A DNA stretch of 64,000 bases. Origin: GCA-002712045 sp028112705 (GTDB lineage: Bacteria; Pseudomonadota; Alphaproteobacteria; Rhodobacterales; Rhodobacteraceae). Made by a program: the position numbers and the translations under genes. The stretch lies in the NCBI GenBank assembly GCA_028112705.1, contig JAOGYN010000001.1, positions 186,001 to 250,000 on the forward strand, read 5' to 3'. The notes beneath the pieces are model-generated. The model was not told where the DNA came from. It saw nothing but the letters and a program-made list of their open reading frames with translations, and searched no databases. Below, in pieces: positions 52,119 to 61,072 of this stretch. Each line of letters opens with the position of its first letter. Position 1 is the first letter of the stretch.

Positions 52119-52736
52119 ATGATTAGTATTTTTCTATCAGGTCTACTTACTGGGCTTTCTTTAATTATAGCGATAGGCTCACAAAATACATTTGTATTTA
52201 GACAAGGCTTACTGAAACAACACGTTTTAAGCCTATGCCTGTTCTGTTCCTTATCTGATGCCCTATTGATTTTTTTTGGCGTTTTTGGTATTGGTATTTT
52301 GATGAATAACTTTCCTAAACTACCGATTTATTTAACTATTTTAGGGAGTATATTTCTTACAGTTTATGGATTTTCTAGTTTTTTAGCTGCGTACAAAAAT
52401 AAATATAAAGTTTTAAATTCAAGCAACGCAGGTAATCTAAAAAAGGTTCTATATATTGGAGCTGCCTTAACATGGTTAAACCCACATGTTTATTTAGATA
52501 CTTTTGGTTTAATTGGTACTATTTCAATTCAATATAATAATTTTAATGACAAATTATATTTTGCTCTTGGCGCCACCACAGCTTCTTTTTTGTTCTTTTT
52601 TTTATTAGGTTATTGCGCACAGGCCTTGTTACCTTTTTTTACGTCTAATAAAGCTTGGCAAGTTTTAGATATTCTTATTGGCCTTGTAATGCTTTTAATC
52701 GCCATAAGTTTAATCAGATCTTTCTTACTTTTCTGA
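52119..52736 (+). CDS. LysE/ArgO family amino acid exporter
   Basis: 205-residue membrane protein with about six hydrophobic helices. 'AIGSQNTFVFRQGLLK' is the ArgO/LysE core motif and 'ALTWLNPHVYLDTF' the second. It probably exports arginine, lysine or another basic amino acid. It starts five bases after the DUF502 gene and overlaps the convergent binding-protein gene by 12 bases at the 3' ends. Confidence 0.88.
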   Translation: MISIFLSGLLTGLSLIIAIGSQNTFVFRQGLLKQHVLSLCLFCSLSDALLIFFGVFGIGILMNNFPKLPIYLTILGSIFLTVYGFSSFLAAYKNKYKVLNSSNAGNLKKVLYIGAALTWLNPHVYLDTFGLIGTISIQYNNFNDKLYFALGATTASFLFFFLLGYCAQALLPFFTSNKAWQVLDILIGLVMLLIAISLIRSFLLF

Positions 52737-54542
52737 CCACCAAACATCAGGCAAAAATCCAGTCCAATCGCCATAAATAGGTAATTCGTCCGGAAACTTT
52801 AAACTTGATTGATGTGCAAGCCGCGAAACAGGATTATACCATATAGGTATTACAAATCGCCCAGCTGTTAATAAACGATCTAAAGCTCTTGTGGAAGAAA
52901 TGAAATCTTCATAACTAGTAGAGCTTAAAAGGTTATTAATCATTTGATCCACAGCCACCGATGAAACACCCATATAATTTCGGGTACCCTCTTTTTCATA
53001 ACCATCTGACCCCCAATAAAGCTTTTGCTCATTACCTGGAGATAAAGATAAATATCTTCTATAATAAGTCATATCAAAATCGTACTTTCGCGTTCTTGTT
53101 TTATATTGCGCATTATCAATAATAGAACTTTTTGGATTTATTCCTAAAGTCCTCAAACTATCCATAAAAATATTTATTATTGCTTCATTTGAGCCCGAAC
53201 CACTTTCCAATAATATTTCGAATTGAAATTTCTCCCCATTTATATTTTGAAGAGTTCCATCAATCAAATTCCAACCCGCTTCCTTAAGCTGAGATCTAGC
53301 CAATCTTATATTTTTTCGATTACGCATATCACCATTTGAAACTGGCAATTGATAACCTTCCAATGCGCCAGGCGGTAAATCATCCTTAAAAGGCACTAAG
53401 AATTCTAAAACGCGACCAGTTGCATTGCCATTTAGCATTCCCAAACTAGAATTAGAGAAATATGATGTTATTCGAGGTTGCTTAGTGGAATTAATTGTCT
53501 GATTAATAAATTCATAATTAAATGCATGGATAAGGGCGTCCCTTACTCTCCAGTCTTTAAATATATCCTTTCGGGTATTCATGACAAACCCCCTAATACC
53601 AGTGGGTCTTTGATGAGGAATTTCTGATTTTATTATTTCTCCATTTTTAATCCGTGGAAAATTATATAAATTTGTCCACCTGGACACATTGTTCTCTCTG
53701 AAGATGTCAATTTCCCCAGCCTTAAATGCTTCAAATACTCCTGAACCGTCAGCAAAATACTCATATTTTATTGACTTGAAATTATGTTTTCCATTATTAA
53801 ATGCTAAGTGTTCACCCCAATAGTTGGGATTTCTTACAAAACTAATGAAGCGATTTGGTTCAAAAGAACCAACTAAGTAAGGTCCACTTCCAGTTATAAC
53901 ATCAAGTGAACTATCCTCAAAGGATCTACCTTCCCAATCATCCTTTTTTAAAATTGGGCGCAATCCCAATATTAATGGCAATTCAAGATCCATAGTATTA
54001 AATTCAAATCTTATCTTTAGAGGACCAGTCACCTTCACAGTTTCAATATTTTCCCAACTATTTAGATATCTTGGATGCCCAATAGTTCCTAAAGTTGAAA
54101 ACGACCATATGACGTCTTCAACAGTAACAGGCGATCCATCAGAAAACTTAGCTTCCTTTCTCAATTTAAATTCCACCCACGTACGATTCGGACCAACTTC
54201 AATAGTTTCAGCCAAAAGACCATATAATGAAAATGGCTCATTCCAATTTCGACCCATTAAACTTTCCACCACATGGGTTCTTACCCCCCAAGGAGCCCTC
54301 CCCTTTCTTATATAAGGGTTCATTGAATCAAATCCGCCACGTTCACCAAATACCAGCGCGCCTCCAGGTTTTGCATTTGTGTTAGAATAAGGAAGAGACA
54401 CAAAATCGTGTGGTAACCGAGGTGCACCATACATAGCTATGCCATGTGATGGATTAGCTGAGACCATTATAGATAAAAATAAATTTTGAAAAATTATGAA
54501 AATAGTAAGAATTAAAACTGGTTTAACTTTAATTTTTTCCAT
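52725..54542 (-). CDS. YejA-like peptide ABC transporter binding protein (SBP family 5)
   Basis: About 605 residues, exported. A signal peptide is visible ('VLILTIFIIFQNLFLSIMV', cleavage after 'SA' near residue 28). The mature N-terminus 'HGIAMYGAPRLPHDF' followed by 'GGALVFGERGGFDSMNPY', plus the length, resembles YejA of the microcin C/oligopeptide importer rather than OppA. No yejBEF permease or ATPase genes are adjacent. The ATG at 54542 has GAGGTGGGG upstream; the in-frame TTG at 54566 is less likely. Confidence 0.85.
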   Translation of the reverse strand: MEKIKVKPVLILTIFIIFQNLFLSIMVSANPSHGIAMYGAPRLPHDFVSLPYSNTNAKPGGALVFGERGGFDSMNPYIRKGRAPWGVRTHVVESLMGRNWNEPFSLYGLLAETIEVGPNRTWVEFKLRKEAKFSDGSPVTVEDVIWSFSTLGTIGHPRYLNSWENIETVKVTGPLKIRFEFNTMDLELPLILGLRPILKKDDWEGRSFEDSSLDVITGSGPYLVGSFEPNRFISFVRNPNYWGEHLAFNNGKHNFKSIKYEYFADGSGVFEAFKAGEIDIFRENNVSRWTNLYNFPRIKNGEIIKSEIPHQRPTGIRGFVMNTRKDIFKDWRVRDALIHAFNYEFINQTINSTKQPRITSYFSNSSLGMLNGNATGRVLEFLVPFKDDLPPGALEGYQLPVSNGDMRNRKNIRLARSQLKEAGWNLIDGTLQNINGEKFQFEILLESGSGSNEAIINIFMDSLRTLGINPKSSIIDNAQYKTRTRKYDFDMTYYRRYLSLSPGNEQKLYWGSDGYEKEGTRNYMGVSSVAVDQMINNLLSSTSYEDFISSTRALDRLLTAGRFVIPIWYNPVSRLAHQSSLKFPDELPIYGDWTGFLPDVWWSEK

Positions 54543-54613
54543 TACTACCCCACCTCTATGTAACAACTTATCTCTCTATTGCACTGAGATTCAAACATTT
54601 TTTTATTTTTCGC

Positions 54614-54642
54614 TTGGACTATTAAAAATAATATATTATAAC
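54614..54642 (+). promoter_or_regulatory. promoter of a candidate small RNA
   Basis: TTGGAC (54614-54619) and TATAAC (54637-54642) are separated by exactly 17 bases, close to the sigma-70 consensus. It points away from the binding-protein gene towards an element with an intrinsic terminator and no open frame. Confidence 0.5.
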
Positions 54643-54648
54643 CTCAAT

Positions 54649-54725
54649 ACTGCTCGATAGGTTTCTAGCCTGTATGAAACCTGCCTCAATAACTTTACGC
54701 CCTCATTACGAGGGCGTTTTTTTTA
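54649..54725 (+). ncRNA. candidate small RNA (about 75 nt) with intrinsic terminator
   Basis: A transcript from about seven bases after the -10 box would begin near 54649. It contains a 7-bp hairpin, AGGTTTC (54659-54665) with GAAACCT (54676-54682), a short single-stranded linker, and a terminator with an 8-bp GC-rich stem, ACGCCCTC (54697-54704) with GAGGGCGT (54710-54717), loop ATTAC, and eight or nine T. The terminator cannot belong to the divergent gene at 54542, so it ends a separate plus-strand RNA. No match to SRP, 6S or tmRNA cores was recognised. It could also be a leader attenuator of the thioredoxin-fold gene at 54838. Confidence 0.6.
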
Positions 54726-54837
54726 TTTCTTATCATATTAATACGATAAAAATCATTCTTTCATCTGAAAACTTTGCAAAAATATATCAACTTTGCTATT
54801 AGAACAATACTTAATTTTAATTGTTTGAAAGCTAACT

Positions 54838-55473
54838 GTGACAAAGATTGACATTCTATCAGATCCAATTTGCCCGTGGTGCTTGATTGGCAAAACCTTT
54901 TTAGATCGAGCCTTAAAAGCAAGACCAAACCATAATTTCAAATTAGAGTGGCATCCTTATATGCTTAACCCAACAATGCAATTAAGTGGAATGAACCGTA
55001 AGGATTACTTAATTACTAAGTTTGGATCAAAAGAAAATGCTGAAAAAGTCTATTCAAATATAAAAAAAACTGCACTTGATCATAAAATTCAGATAAACTT
55101 TAATGACATTAAGAGAACCCCAAATACTTTAAACGCACACAGATTAATACATTGGGCAGGCTTAGAACAAAAACAAAATTCCGCAGTAGATTTACTATTT
55201 TCCGAATATTTTGTGAATGGAAACGATATTAGCAATGAAAATATTTTAATAAACATAGCTAATAAAATAGAAATGAATAAAGAGAATATTGTACAATCTA
55301 TAAACTCTGATGAAGATTTAAAAAATATCAATGACCGAATCCAAAATGCAGGTAAAAAGGGTGTTAATGGAGTTCCTTGTTTTATTATCGACAATCAATA
55401 TGTCCTTCAAGGAGCCCAATCAACCGAATTTTGGATACAAGTGATAGACGAAACTTCAGACAAAAATGCTTAA
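54838..55473 (+). CDS. DsbA-family (FrnE-like) thioredoxin-fold oxidoreductase
   Basis: 211-residue cytoplasmic thiol oxidoreductase. 'DILSDPICPWCLIGK' contains the Cys12-Pro-Trp-Cys15 active site typical of the FrnE/HCCA-isomerase-like group, and 'GVNGVPCFIIDNQYVLQGAQ' has the cis-Pro motif plus a Cys. No signal peptide. The start is GTG at 54838. It converges with sdhE, 8 bp away. Confidence 0.9.
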   Translation: MTKIDILSDPICPWCLIGKTFLDRALKARPNHNFKLEWHPYMLNPTMQLSGMNRKDYLITKFGSKENAEKVYSNIKKTALDHKIQINFNDIKRTPNTLNAHRLIHWAGLEQKQNSAVDLLFSEYFVNGNDISNENILINIANKIEMNKENIVQSINSDEDLKNINDRIQNAGKKGVNGVPCFIIDNQYVLQGAQSTEFWIQVIDETSDKNA

Positions 55474-55480
55474 TAAAACC

Positions 55481-55735
55481 TTATCTTAACGTATCAGAAA
55501 TTATCTTAACTATAATTTCAAAATGTTTTGGTGGTTTTATAGCTCCCGAAAACCATAAGTATAAATCTTGATCGTTTTCCAATAGTAAAGATTCATAGTC
55601 ATTTAAGTTTTTTTCACTCAAATTATTAATATGATTTTTTACAAAACCACCCAATATCAGATCGTTTTCTTTCATACCTCTTCGGTTTGATTGCATAATT
55701 AAGCGTTTTATTTTTTTCCAATTTTCCTCACTCAT
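55481..55735 (-). CDS. sdhE: succinate dehydrogenase assembly factor SdhE
   Basis: 84-residue protein of the SdhE/Sdh5 (YgfY) family, which promotes FAD attachment to succinate dehydrogenase and fumarate reductase flavoproteins. The diagnostic RGxxE motif is at residues 19-23 in 'SNRRGMKENDLILGGF', and 'LLLENDQDLYLWFSG' matches the C-terminal helix. No sdh genes are nearby, as in many alphaproteobacteria. Confidence 0.92.
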   Translation of the reverse strand: MSEENWKKIKRLIMQSNRRGMKENDLILGGFVKNHINNLSEKNLNDYESLLLENDQDLYLWFSGAIKPPKHFEIIVKIISDTLR

Positions 55736-55817
55736 AATTTAATCCTTAGATCTTGAAGTAATAATCTCTACACAATAGACAAGTAATACTATTATCAGCC
55801 AAATAAAGGAAGAATTT

Positions 55818-57020
55818 ATGGCATTAATCTCAGACACTTTGTCGCTTGTGAAACCATCGCCTACAATTTCAATATCCACATTGGCAAACGAATTAAAATC
55901 ACAAGGTAAGGACATTATAGCTTTAAGTGCTGGTGAACCTGACTTTGACACACCAAAGAATATTAAAGATGCTGCCATAAACGCCATAAATTTAGGAAAA
56001 ACTAAATACACTGCACCAGACGGAATGCCAGAACTAAAAGAAGCTATAGTGAACAAATTCTCAAGAGAGAATGATCTTTTATACAAAAAAACGCAAATCT
56101 CAATTGGAAATGGTGGAAAACAAATTATTTATAATGCCTTAATGGCCACACTGAATAGTGGTGACGAGGTTTTAATCCCAACGCCATACTGGGTTAGTTA
56201 TCCTGATATGGTCATCTTAGCAGGTGGAACCCCTGTCCCAATTAAAACTAGAGAAGAAGATAATTTCAAACTAACACCAACAATATTAGAATATAACATA
56301 ACAAATAAAACCAAATGGTTAATTCTAAACTCACCATCAAATCCAACCGGCGCAGGATACAGTTTAGAAGAATTAGTAGAAATAGGAAAAGTATTAGAAA
56401 AATATCCAAACGTATTTATTTTAACAGATGAAATATACGAACACTTATCATATGAACCATTTAAGTTTTATTCTTTTGCACAGGCTGTTCCAAATTTATT
56501 TGATAGAACTTTAACAATGAACGGAGTATCAAAGGCTTATGCGATGACAGGTTGGCGAATAGGTTATGCTGGTGGACCAGAGAAATTAATAAGTAGTATG
56601 AGAAAAATACAATCTCAAACAACCTCAAATCCCTGCACTATCTCACAGTGGGCTGCCGTAGAAGCACTCAATGGAAATCAAGATTATATTAATAAAAGTC
56701 TACCTATATTCAAGGAGCGTAGAGACTTAGTGGTATCCATGTTAAATGAATGTAAAGGTATAACTTGCCCTACTCCTGTTGGCGCATTTTATGCGTATCC
56801 ATCCATCAACGGATGTATAGGAAAAATTTCTGAAAGTGGAAAAAAAATAATAAATGATGAAGATTTTGCTAAAAATTTACTAGAAGAAACCGGTGTGGCA
56901 GTCGTGTTTGGTGCTGCATTTGGAGGATCTCCAGCGTTTAGGGTTAGCTATGCCGAGTCGAATGAGACATTAAAAGAAGCTTGCACACGCATAAATAAAT
57001 TTTGCTCCAAATTGGTGTAA
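55818..57020 (+). CDS. aspartate aminotransferase (class I, AatA/AspC-like)
   Basis: 400-residue PLP aminotransferase of the I-gamma group. 'SAGEPDFDTP' is the N-terminal substrate loop, 'LNSPSNPTGAGY' the PLP Asn region, 'DEIYEHLSYEP' the PLP-ring Asp and Tyr, and 'MNGVSKAYAMTGWRIGY' the Schiff-base Lys. The C-terminal 'FRVSYAES' binds the carboxylate through Arg. It interconverts aspartate/oxaloacetate and possibly prephenate/arogenate. AAGGAAGAATTT precedes the ATG. Confidence 0.93.
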   Translation: MALISDTLSLVKPSPTISISTLANELKSQGKDIIALSAGEPDFDTPKNIKDAAINAINLGKTKYTAPDGMPELKEAIVNKFSRENDLLYKKTQISIGNGGKQIIYNALMATLNSGDEVLIPTPYWVSYPDMVILAGGTPVPIKTREEDNFKLTPTILEYNITNKTKWLILNSPSNPTGAGYSLEELVEIGKVLEKYPNVFILTDEIYEHLSYEPFKFYSFAQAVPNLFDRTLTMNGVSKAYAMTGWRIGYAGGPEKLISSMRKIQSQTTSNPCTISQWAAVEALNGNQDYINKSLPIFKERRDLVVSMLNECKGITCPTPVGAFYAYPSINGCIGKISESGKKIINDEDFAKNLLEETGVAVVFGAAFGGSPAFRVSYAESNETLKEACTRINKFCSKLV

Positions 57021-57055
57021 ATCATTAATAACTGAAAATGAAAAAGTGATATATA

Positions 57056-58246
57056 ATGAGCTCTCTACAAGTATTTAAACAATCGCCAGTGGACCATGAA
57101 TTTGTACAAAATCCTTACAAATTTTATGAGAAAATTGAGACATCTGGAGATTATTTCTTCTGGACTGATTATGATCGTGTGTGCGCAAGAAGTCATAGGG
57201 CAGTATCAACAATTTACAAAGATAAACGCTTTGGGCGCGAAATTCCTTTAGACCTAAGAAAACCCATTCCATCACACCTGGAAGACTTTTATCAGGTAGA
57301 AGAAAACTCTATGTTAGAAAAAGAAGCTCCTAATCACACAAGATTACGAAGTTTAGTATTAAGAGCATTTACAAAAAGAAAGATTACTCAATTTGAAGAT
57401 GAACTTGATCAATTGTGTAATAAATTAATTGATAAGTTTTCTGGAGATCAAGTTGACTTATTACCGACATATGCTCAAAAAATTCCAATAATAATTATAG
57501 CTAGGCTTTTAGGTATTCCAGAGGAAATGTCAGACCAATTATTGTCTTGGTCAAACGCAATGGTGTCCATGTATCAGGCAAGACGAACATTCGAAATTGA
57601 AAAAAATGCTAATAAAAGTGCTGCAGAATTTAGGTCATATCTGCTGGAATACATTGATAAACGAAGAAAAAACCCAAAAGATGATTTGTTGTCAAACTTA
57701 ATACAAGCAGAAGAACAAGGGGAGAAATTAACAACAGACGAGTTAATATCAACCGTCGTGTTGCTTTTGAATGCCGGCCATGAAGCAACCGTACACACTT
57801 TAGGAAATGGGATAAAAACTTTAATTGAAACTAAAAATGCTAAGAAATGGGTTCAACCAGAATTGATTAATAATACCGTAGAGGAAATTTTAAGGTATGA
57901 TCCCCCACTTCACATGTTTAATCGATACGCTTATGAAGATATCAATTTATTCGATCTCAAAATTGATTGTGGCCAAGAAATCATGCTTATGCTTGCAGCT
58001 TCTGGACGAGACAAAATGAAGATTGAAGAACCAAATTTTTTCAACCCTTTGCGTAAAGCCACACCACACTTTGCTCTTGGGGCAGGTATTCATTTTTGTG
58101 TTGGCGCACCTTTAGCCAGACTTGAACTGCAGAAAGCTTTACCAATTTTATTTAATAGATGCCCAGAAATGTCACTTGTGGAAACACCAGTTTATGCAAA
58201 TCTTTATCATTTTCATGGCTTAAATTCATTAAAAATTAAACCTTAG
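57056..58246 (+). CDS. cytochrome P450, second copy
   Basis: 396-residue bacterial P450. 'FALGAGIHFCVGAPLARLE' is the haem loop with the Cys ligand, 'LLNAGHEATVHTLGNG' the I-helix with a canonical AGxxAT, and 'EEILRYDPP' the K-helix ExxR. The family type resembles CYP107/CYP109-like soluble enzymes. No redox partner gene adjacent. It is unrelated in detail to the P450 at 6501. It starts 36 bp after the aminotransferase; mazG begins 12 bp after its stop. Confidence 0.9.
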   Translation: MSSLQVFKQSPVDHEFVQNPYKFYEKIETSGDYFFWTDYDRVCARSHRAVSTIYKDKRFGREIPLDLRKPIPSHLEDFYQVEENSMLEKEAPNHTRLRSLVLRAFTKRKITQFEDELDQLCNKLIDKFSGDQVDLLPTYAQKIPIIIIARLLGIPEEMSDQLLSWSNAMVSMYQARRTFEIEKNANKSAAEFRSYLLEYIDKRRKNPKDDLLSNLIQAEEQGEKLTTDELISTVVLLLNAGHEATVHTLGNGIKTLIETKNAKKWVQPELINNTVEEILRYDPPLHMFNRYAYEDINLFDLKIDCGQEIMLMLAASGRDKMKIEEPNFFNPLRKATPHFALGAGIHFCVGAPLARLELQKALPILFNRCPEMSLVETPVYANLYHFHGLNSLKIKP

Positions 58247-58257
58247 AGGGTACCAAG

Positions 58258-59073
58258 TTGCAACCGACTAATAGGAAATCCTTAAGATCTGATGAATTAG
58301 TGTTACAATTATTAGAAATTATGAAACAACTCAGGGACAAAAATACTGGATGCCCCTGGGATAAACTTCAAACATTTGACACAATATCAAAATACACAAT
58401 TGAAGAAGCTTATGAGGTTATAGAAGCTATATCTAATAAAGATTGGGCAAACTTAAAAGAAGAACTTGGAGACCTTTTATTACAAGTAGTTTATCATTCT
58501 CAGATTGCCGCCGAATTGAATTTATTTGATTTTAATGAGGTTGTTGAAGGCATATCGAACAAGATGATCTCAAGACATCCTCACGTTTTTGGAAGTAATA
58601 AATTAAAAAAATCAATCTCACAGCAAATTATAGATTGGGAATTAATTAAAGATCTTGAAAGGAAAGAAACATCAAATAACCTAAAATATTTACTGGATAG
58701 TATTCCAAGGGCCTTGCCCGCATTAGTCAGAGCAGAAAAACTACAGAAAAGAGCAGCTAAGGTGGAGTTTGATTGGCCAAGAACTAGAGATGTATTAGAT
58801 AAATTAAACGAAGAGTCTCTCGAGTTAGTGGACGCTATAGATAAATTAAATCAAATAGAAATTGAAGAGGAAGTTGGTGACCTTCTGTTTACAATGGTGA
58901 ACCTAGCAAGAAGATTAGAAATAAATCCGGAACAAGCATTAACGAGAACTAATGATAAGTTTCGAAAACGATTAAATGGGATCGAGGATGAACTAAGAAA
59001 AACTGGAAAAACTTTAAATGATGTAAGTTCCAGTGATTTGGAAATATTGTGGGAAGCTCAAAAAAAAATCTAA
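58258..59073 (+). CDS. mazG: nucleoside triphosphate pyrophosphohydrolase MazG
   Basis: 271-residue protein with two tandem MazG domains. First: 'CPWDKLQTFDTISKYTIEEAYEVIEAI' region with ExxE and 'KEELGDLLLQVVYHSQIA' (quoted in parts); second: 'NEESLELVDAIDKL' and 'EEEVGDLLFTMVNLAR'. Hydrolyses NTPs to NMPs, cleansing damaged or alarmone-related nucleotides. The only possible start is TTG at 58258, preceded by GAGGG; an in-frame stop lies a few codons before it. Confidence 0.93.
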   Translation: MQPTNRKSLRSDELVLQLLEIMKQLRDKNTGCPWDKLQTFDTISKYTIEEAYEVIEAISNKDWANLKEELGDLLLQVVYHSQIAAELNLFDFNEVVEGISNKMISRHPHVFGSNKLKKSISQQIIDWELIKDLERKETSNNLKYLLDSIPRALPALVRAEKLQKRAAKVEFDWPRTRDVLDKLNEESLELVDAIDKLNQIEIEEEVGDLLFTMVNLARRLEINPEQALTRTNDKFRKRLNGIEDELRKTGKTLNDVSSSDLEILWEAQKKI

Positions 59074-59137
59074 AATATAAATCAGATTATTGAATATTTC
59101 GATTGAAATTTTCTACTTAATCAGTTCTTCTGGGTAA

Positions 59138-60076
59138 ATGATAAAAAAAATAATTATAGATACAGATCCTGGTCAAGATGATGCAGTCGCAATACTGTTA
59201 GCTCTCGCAAGCCCCGAATTAAAAATTCTTGGTATAACGACTGTTGCAGGCAATGTACCACTTAATTTAACTACAAAAAATGCATTAATAATTACTGAAA
59301 TGGCAGGTCGGGAAGATATAAATGTTTATGCTGGTTGCGATTCACCACTTTACAGGCCTTTAATAACAGCTGAAAACGTCCATGGCGCGACTGGATTAGA
59401 TGGTCCAAAATTAATAAACCCAACTAAAAAAGTAAAAGAAGATCATGCTGTTGACTTTATTATTAAAACTTTAAGAGACCACACGCCCAATACAGTAACA
59501 TTATGTCCATTAGGGCCATTAACAAATATTGCCACAGCCTTTAAAAAGGCACCAGATATTATAAGTAGAGTGAAACAAGTTGTTCTGATGGGTGGTGCCT
59601 ACTTTGAGGTGGGAAATGTCACTCCAACCGCTGAATTCAATATATTTGTAGATCCAGAGGCTGCATCTTATGTATTCAACTTGGGACTAGATTTAGTAAT
59701 AATGCCTCTAGATGTAACACACAAAGCCTTAACAACGCCCGAAAGAATTGATAAATTTAATAAATTAAATACTAAATGTGGAACATTTGTGGCGGAAATG
59801 ACCGCATTCTTTGAACGCTTTGATAAAGACAAATACGGAACTGAAGGTGCCCCCTTACATGACCCATGTGTGATTGCATATTTATTAAATCCAGAAATTT
59901 TTTCTGGGAAACGCATAAATGTTGAGATTGAGACAGATTCAGAGCTCACATTAGGTATGACTGTGGCTGACTGGTGGGGCGTGACCAATAAAGAACCAAA
60001 TGCACTATTCATCGGAAATCTTAATTCAGAAAAATTCTTTGAAATGTTAACAAGCAGAATTTCAAAATTACCTTGA
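59138..60076 (+). CDS. inosine/uridine-preferring nucleoside hydrolase
   Basis: 312-residue enzyme cleaving ribonucleosides to base and ribose. The calcium-binding N-terminal motif 'IIIDTDPGQDDAVAILLAL' is complete, along with 'GCDSPLYRP', 'VHGATGLDG', 'VLMGGAYFEVGNVTP' and 'AEFNIFVDPEAA'. It is closest by eye to RihA/IunH-like enzymes; the base preference is not certain. It converges with the EamA gene, overlapping by nine bases. Confidence 0.92.
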   Translation: MIKKIIIDTDPGQDDAVAILLALASPELKILGITTVAGNVPLNLTTKNALIITEMAGREDINVYAGCDSPLYRPLITAENVHGATGLDGPKLINPTKKVKEDHAVDFIIKTLRDHTPNTVTLCPLGPLTNIATAFKKAPDIISRVKQVVLMGGAYFEVGNVTPTAEFNIFVDPEAASYVFNLGLDLVIMPLDVTHKALTTPERIDKFNKLNTKCGTFVAEMTAFFERFDKDKYGTEGAPLHDPCVIAYLLNPEIFSGKRINVEIETDSELTLGMTVADWWGVTNKEPNALFIGNLNSEKFFEMLTSRISKLP

Positions 60077-60955
60077 TTTGGTTTTCCAGTTAATCAATAT
60101 TATTCCAATTGAAACTAACAACAGTGAACCAAAAATGGTTAAACTTATATTTTCATCTAATATGAGCCAACCAAAAATTACTCCAAAAACTGGTGCAAGA
60201 AAACTAAAACTAGCCATATCACTTGCAGGATATATTGATAAAACCCAAAACCATAAAACGAAACCCACAGAAACAATCCCAATCACTTGGAATGCAAACA
60301 AGAAGAGGTGGAAAGTTTCTAATTCTCTAATAAACGGACCAAAGAAAAGTGCTACTGGAATTAAAATAAATGGAGACACAGCTAACTGATAAATTAATTG
60401 CATTTCCGGCGTAGACTTACGTAAATTAGACAATCTTGCGAATAACACTATACACGCCCAGAGAATTGATCCGATAATACACATTACATCTCCTAAAAGC
60501 GCATATCCTTCGCCAATGTTATCACTTAATGCCCATATAACACCAATAAATGCACATGATAGCCCAAGAATTCGAATTAATGTAATTTTTTCATTAGGGA
60601 TAAGAAAATGCGCCGCTATGGTTAGCCATACCGGCATGGAATAGAACATGATGCTGGCTCTTCCAACGGTCGTATAATCTAATGCTAAAAATAACAGCAC
60701 AAACTCTAAACCAAAAAATATTCCAGTTATAATTCCAGGCTTAAGGGATCCATCTGTAATGCTAATTTTATTTCCCCGTATAAGCGCATAAGAAAATACA
60801 ATGGTGAAAGCCAAAATAGATCGCAGTCCAGCCTGAAAAACTGGTTGAAGACCATCATTTACAATTTTTATTAGAACTTGATTTAATCCAAGCATTGCCG
60901 AAAAAGAAATTAATGCAGTAGCTCCAAGTGAATCAATTTTTTCCTTACGTTTCAT
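60068..60955 (-). CDS. EamA family transporter (DMT superfamily)
   Basis: 295-residue membrane protein with ten hydrophobic helices in two EamA repeats: 'FSAMLGLNQVLIKIVNDGLQP' and 'ALIRGNKISI' in the first, 'GSILWACIVLFARL' and 'SFSFLAPVFGVIFGWLILDE' in the second. Likely exporter of an amino acid or metabolite; substrate unknown. Its 3' end overlaps the nucleoside hydrolase gene by nine bases. A second, unrelated EamA gene is at 62789. Confidence 0.9.
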   Translation of the reverse strand: MKRKEKIDSLGATALISFSAMLGLNQVLIKIVNDGLQPVFQAGLRSILAFTIVFSYALIRGNKISITDGSLKPGIITGIFFGLEFVLLFLALDYTTVGRASIMFYSMPVWLTIAAHFLIPNEKITLIRILGLSCAFIGVIWALSDNIGEGYALLGDVMCIIGSILWACIVLFARLSNLRKSTPEMQLIYQLAVSPFILIPVALFFGPFIRELETFHLFLFAFQVIGIVSVGFVLWFWVLSIYPASDMASFSFLAPVFGVIFGWLILDENISLTIFGSLLLVSIGIILINWKTKSR

Positions 60956-61072
60956 TAAATTATACGATATCTAGAAATTACCAGAGTCAAGTAAATTGAT
61001 AATATCAAAGACACAGTTCAAGCAGTATAAAATATCCAAAAATTAACTATCTATAAACATGATGAACTCTAC

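Noticed and set aside
6501..58246. The two P450 genes as a recent duplication
   Set aside because: I-helix, haem loop and N-terminal regions differ substantially; they belong to different P450 groups.
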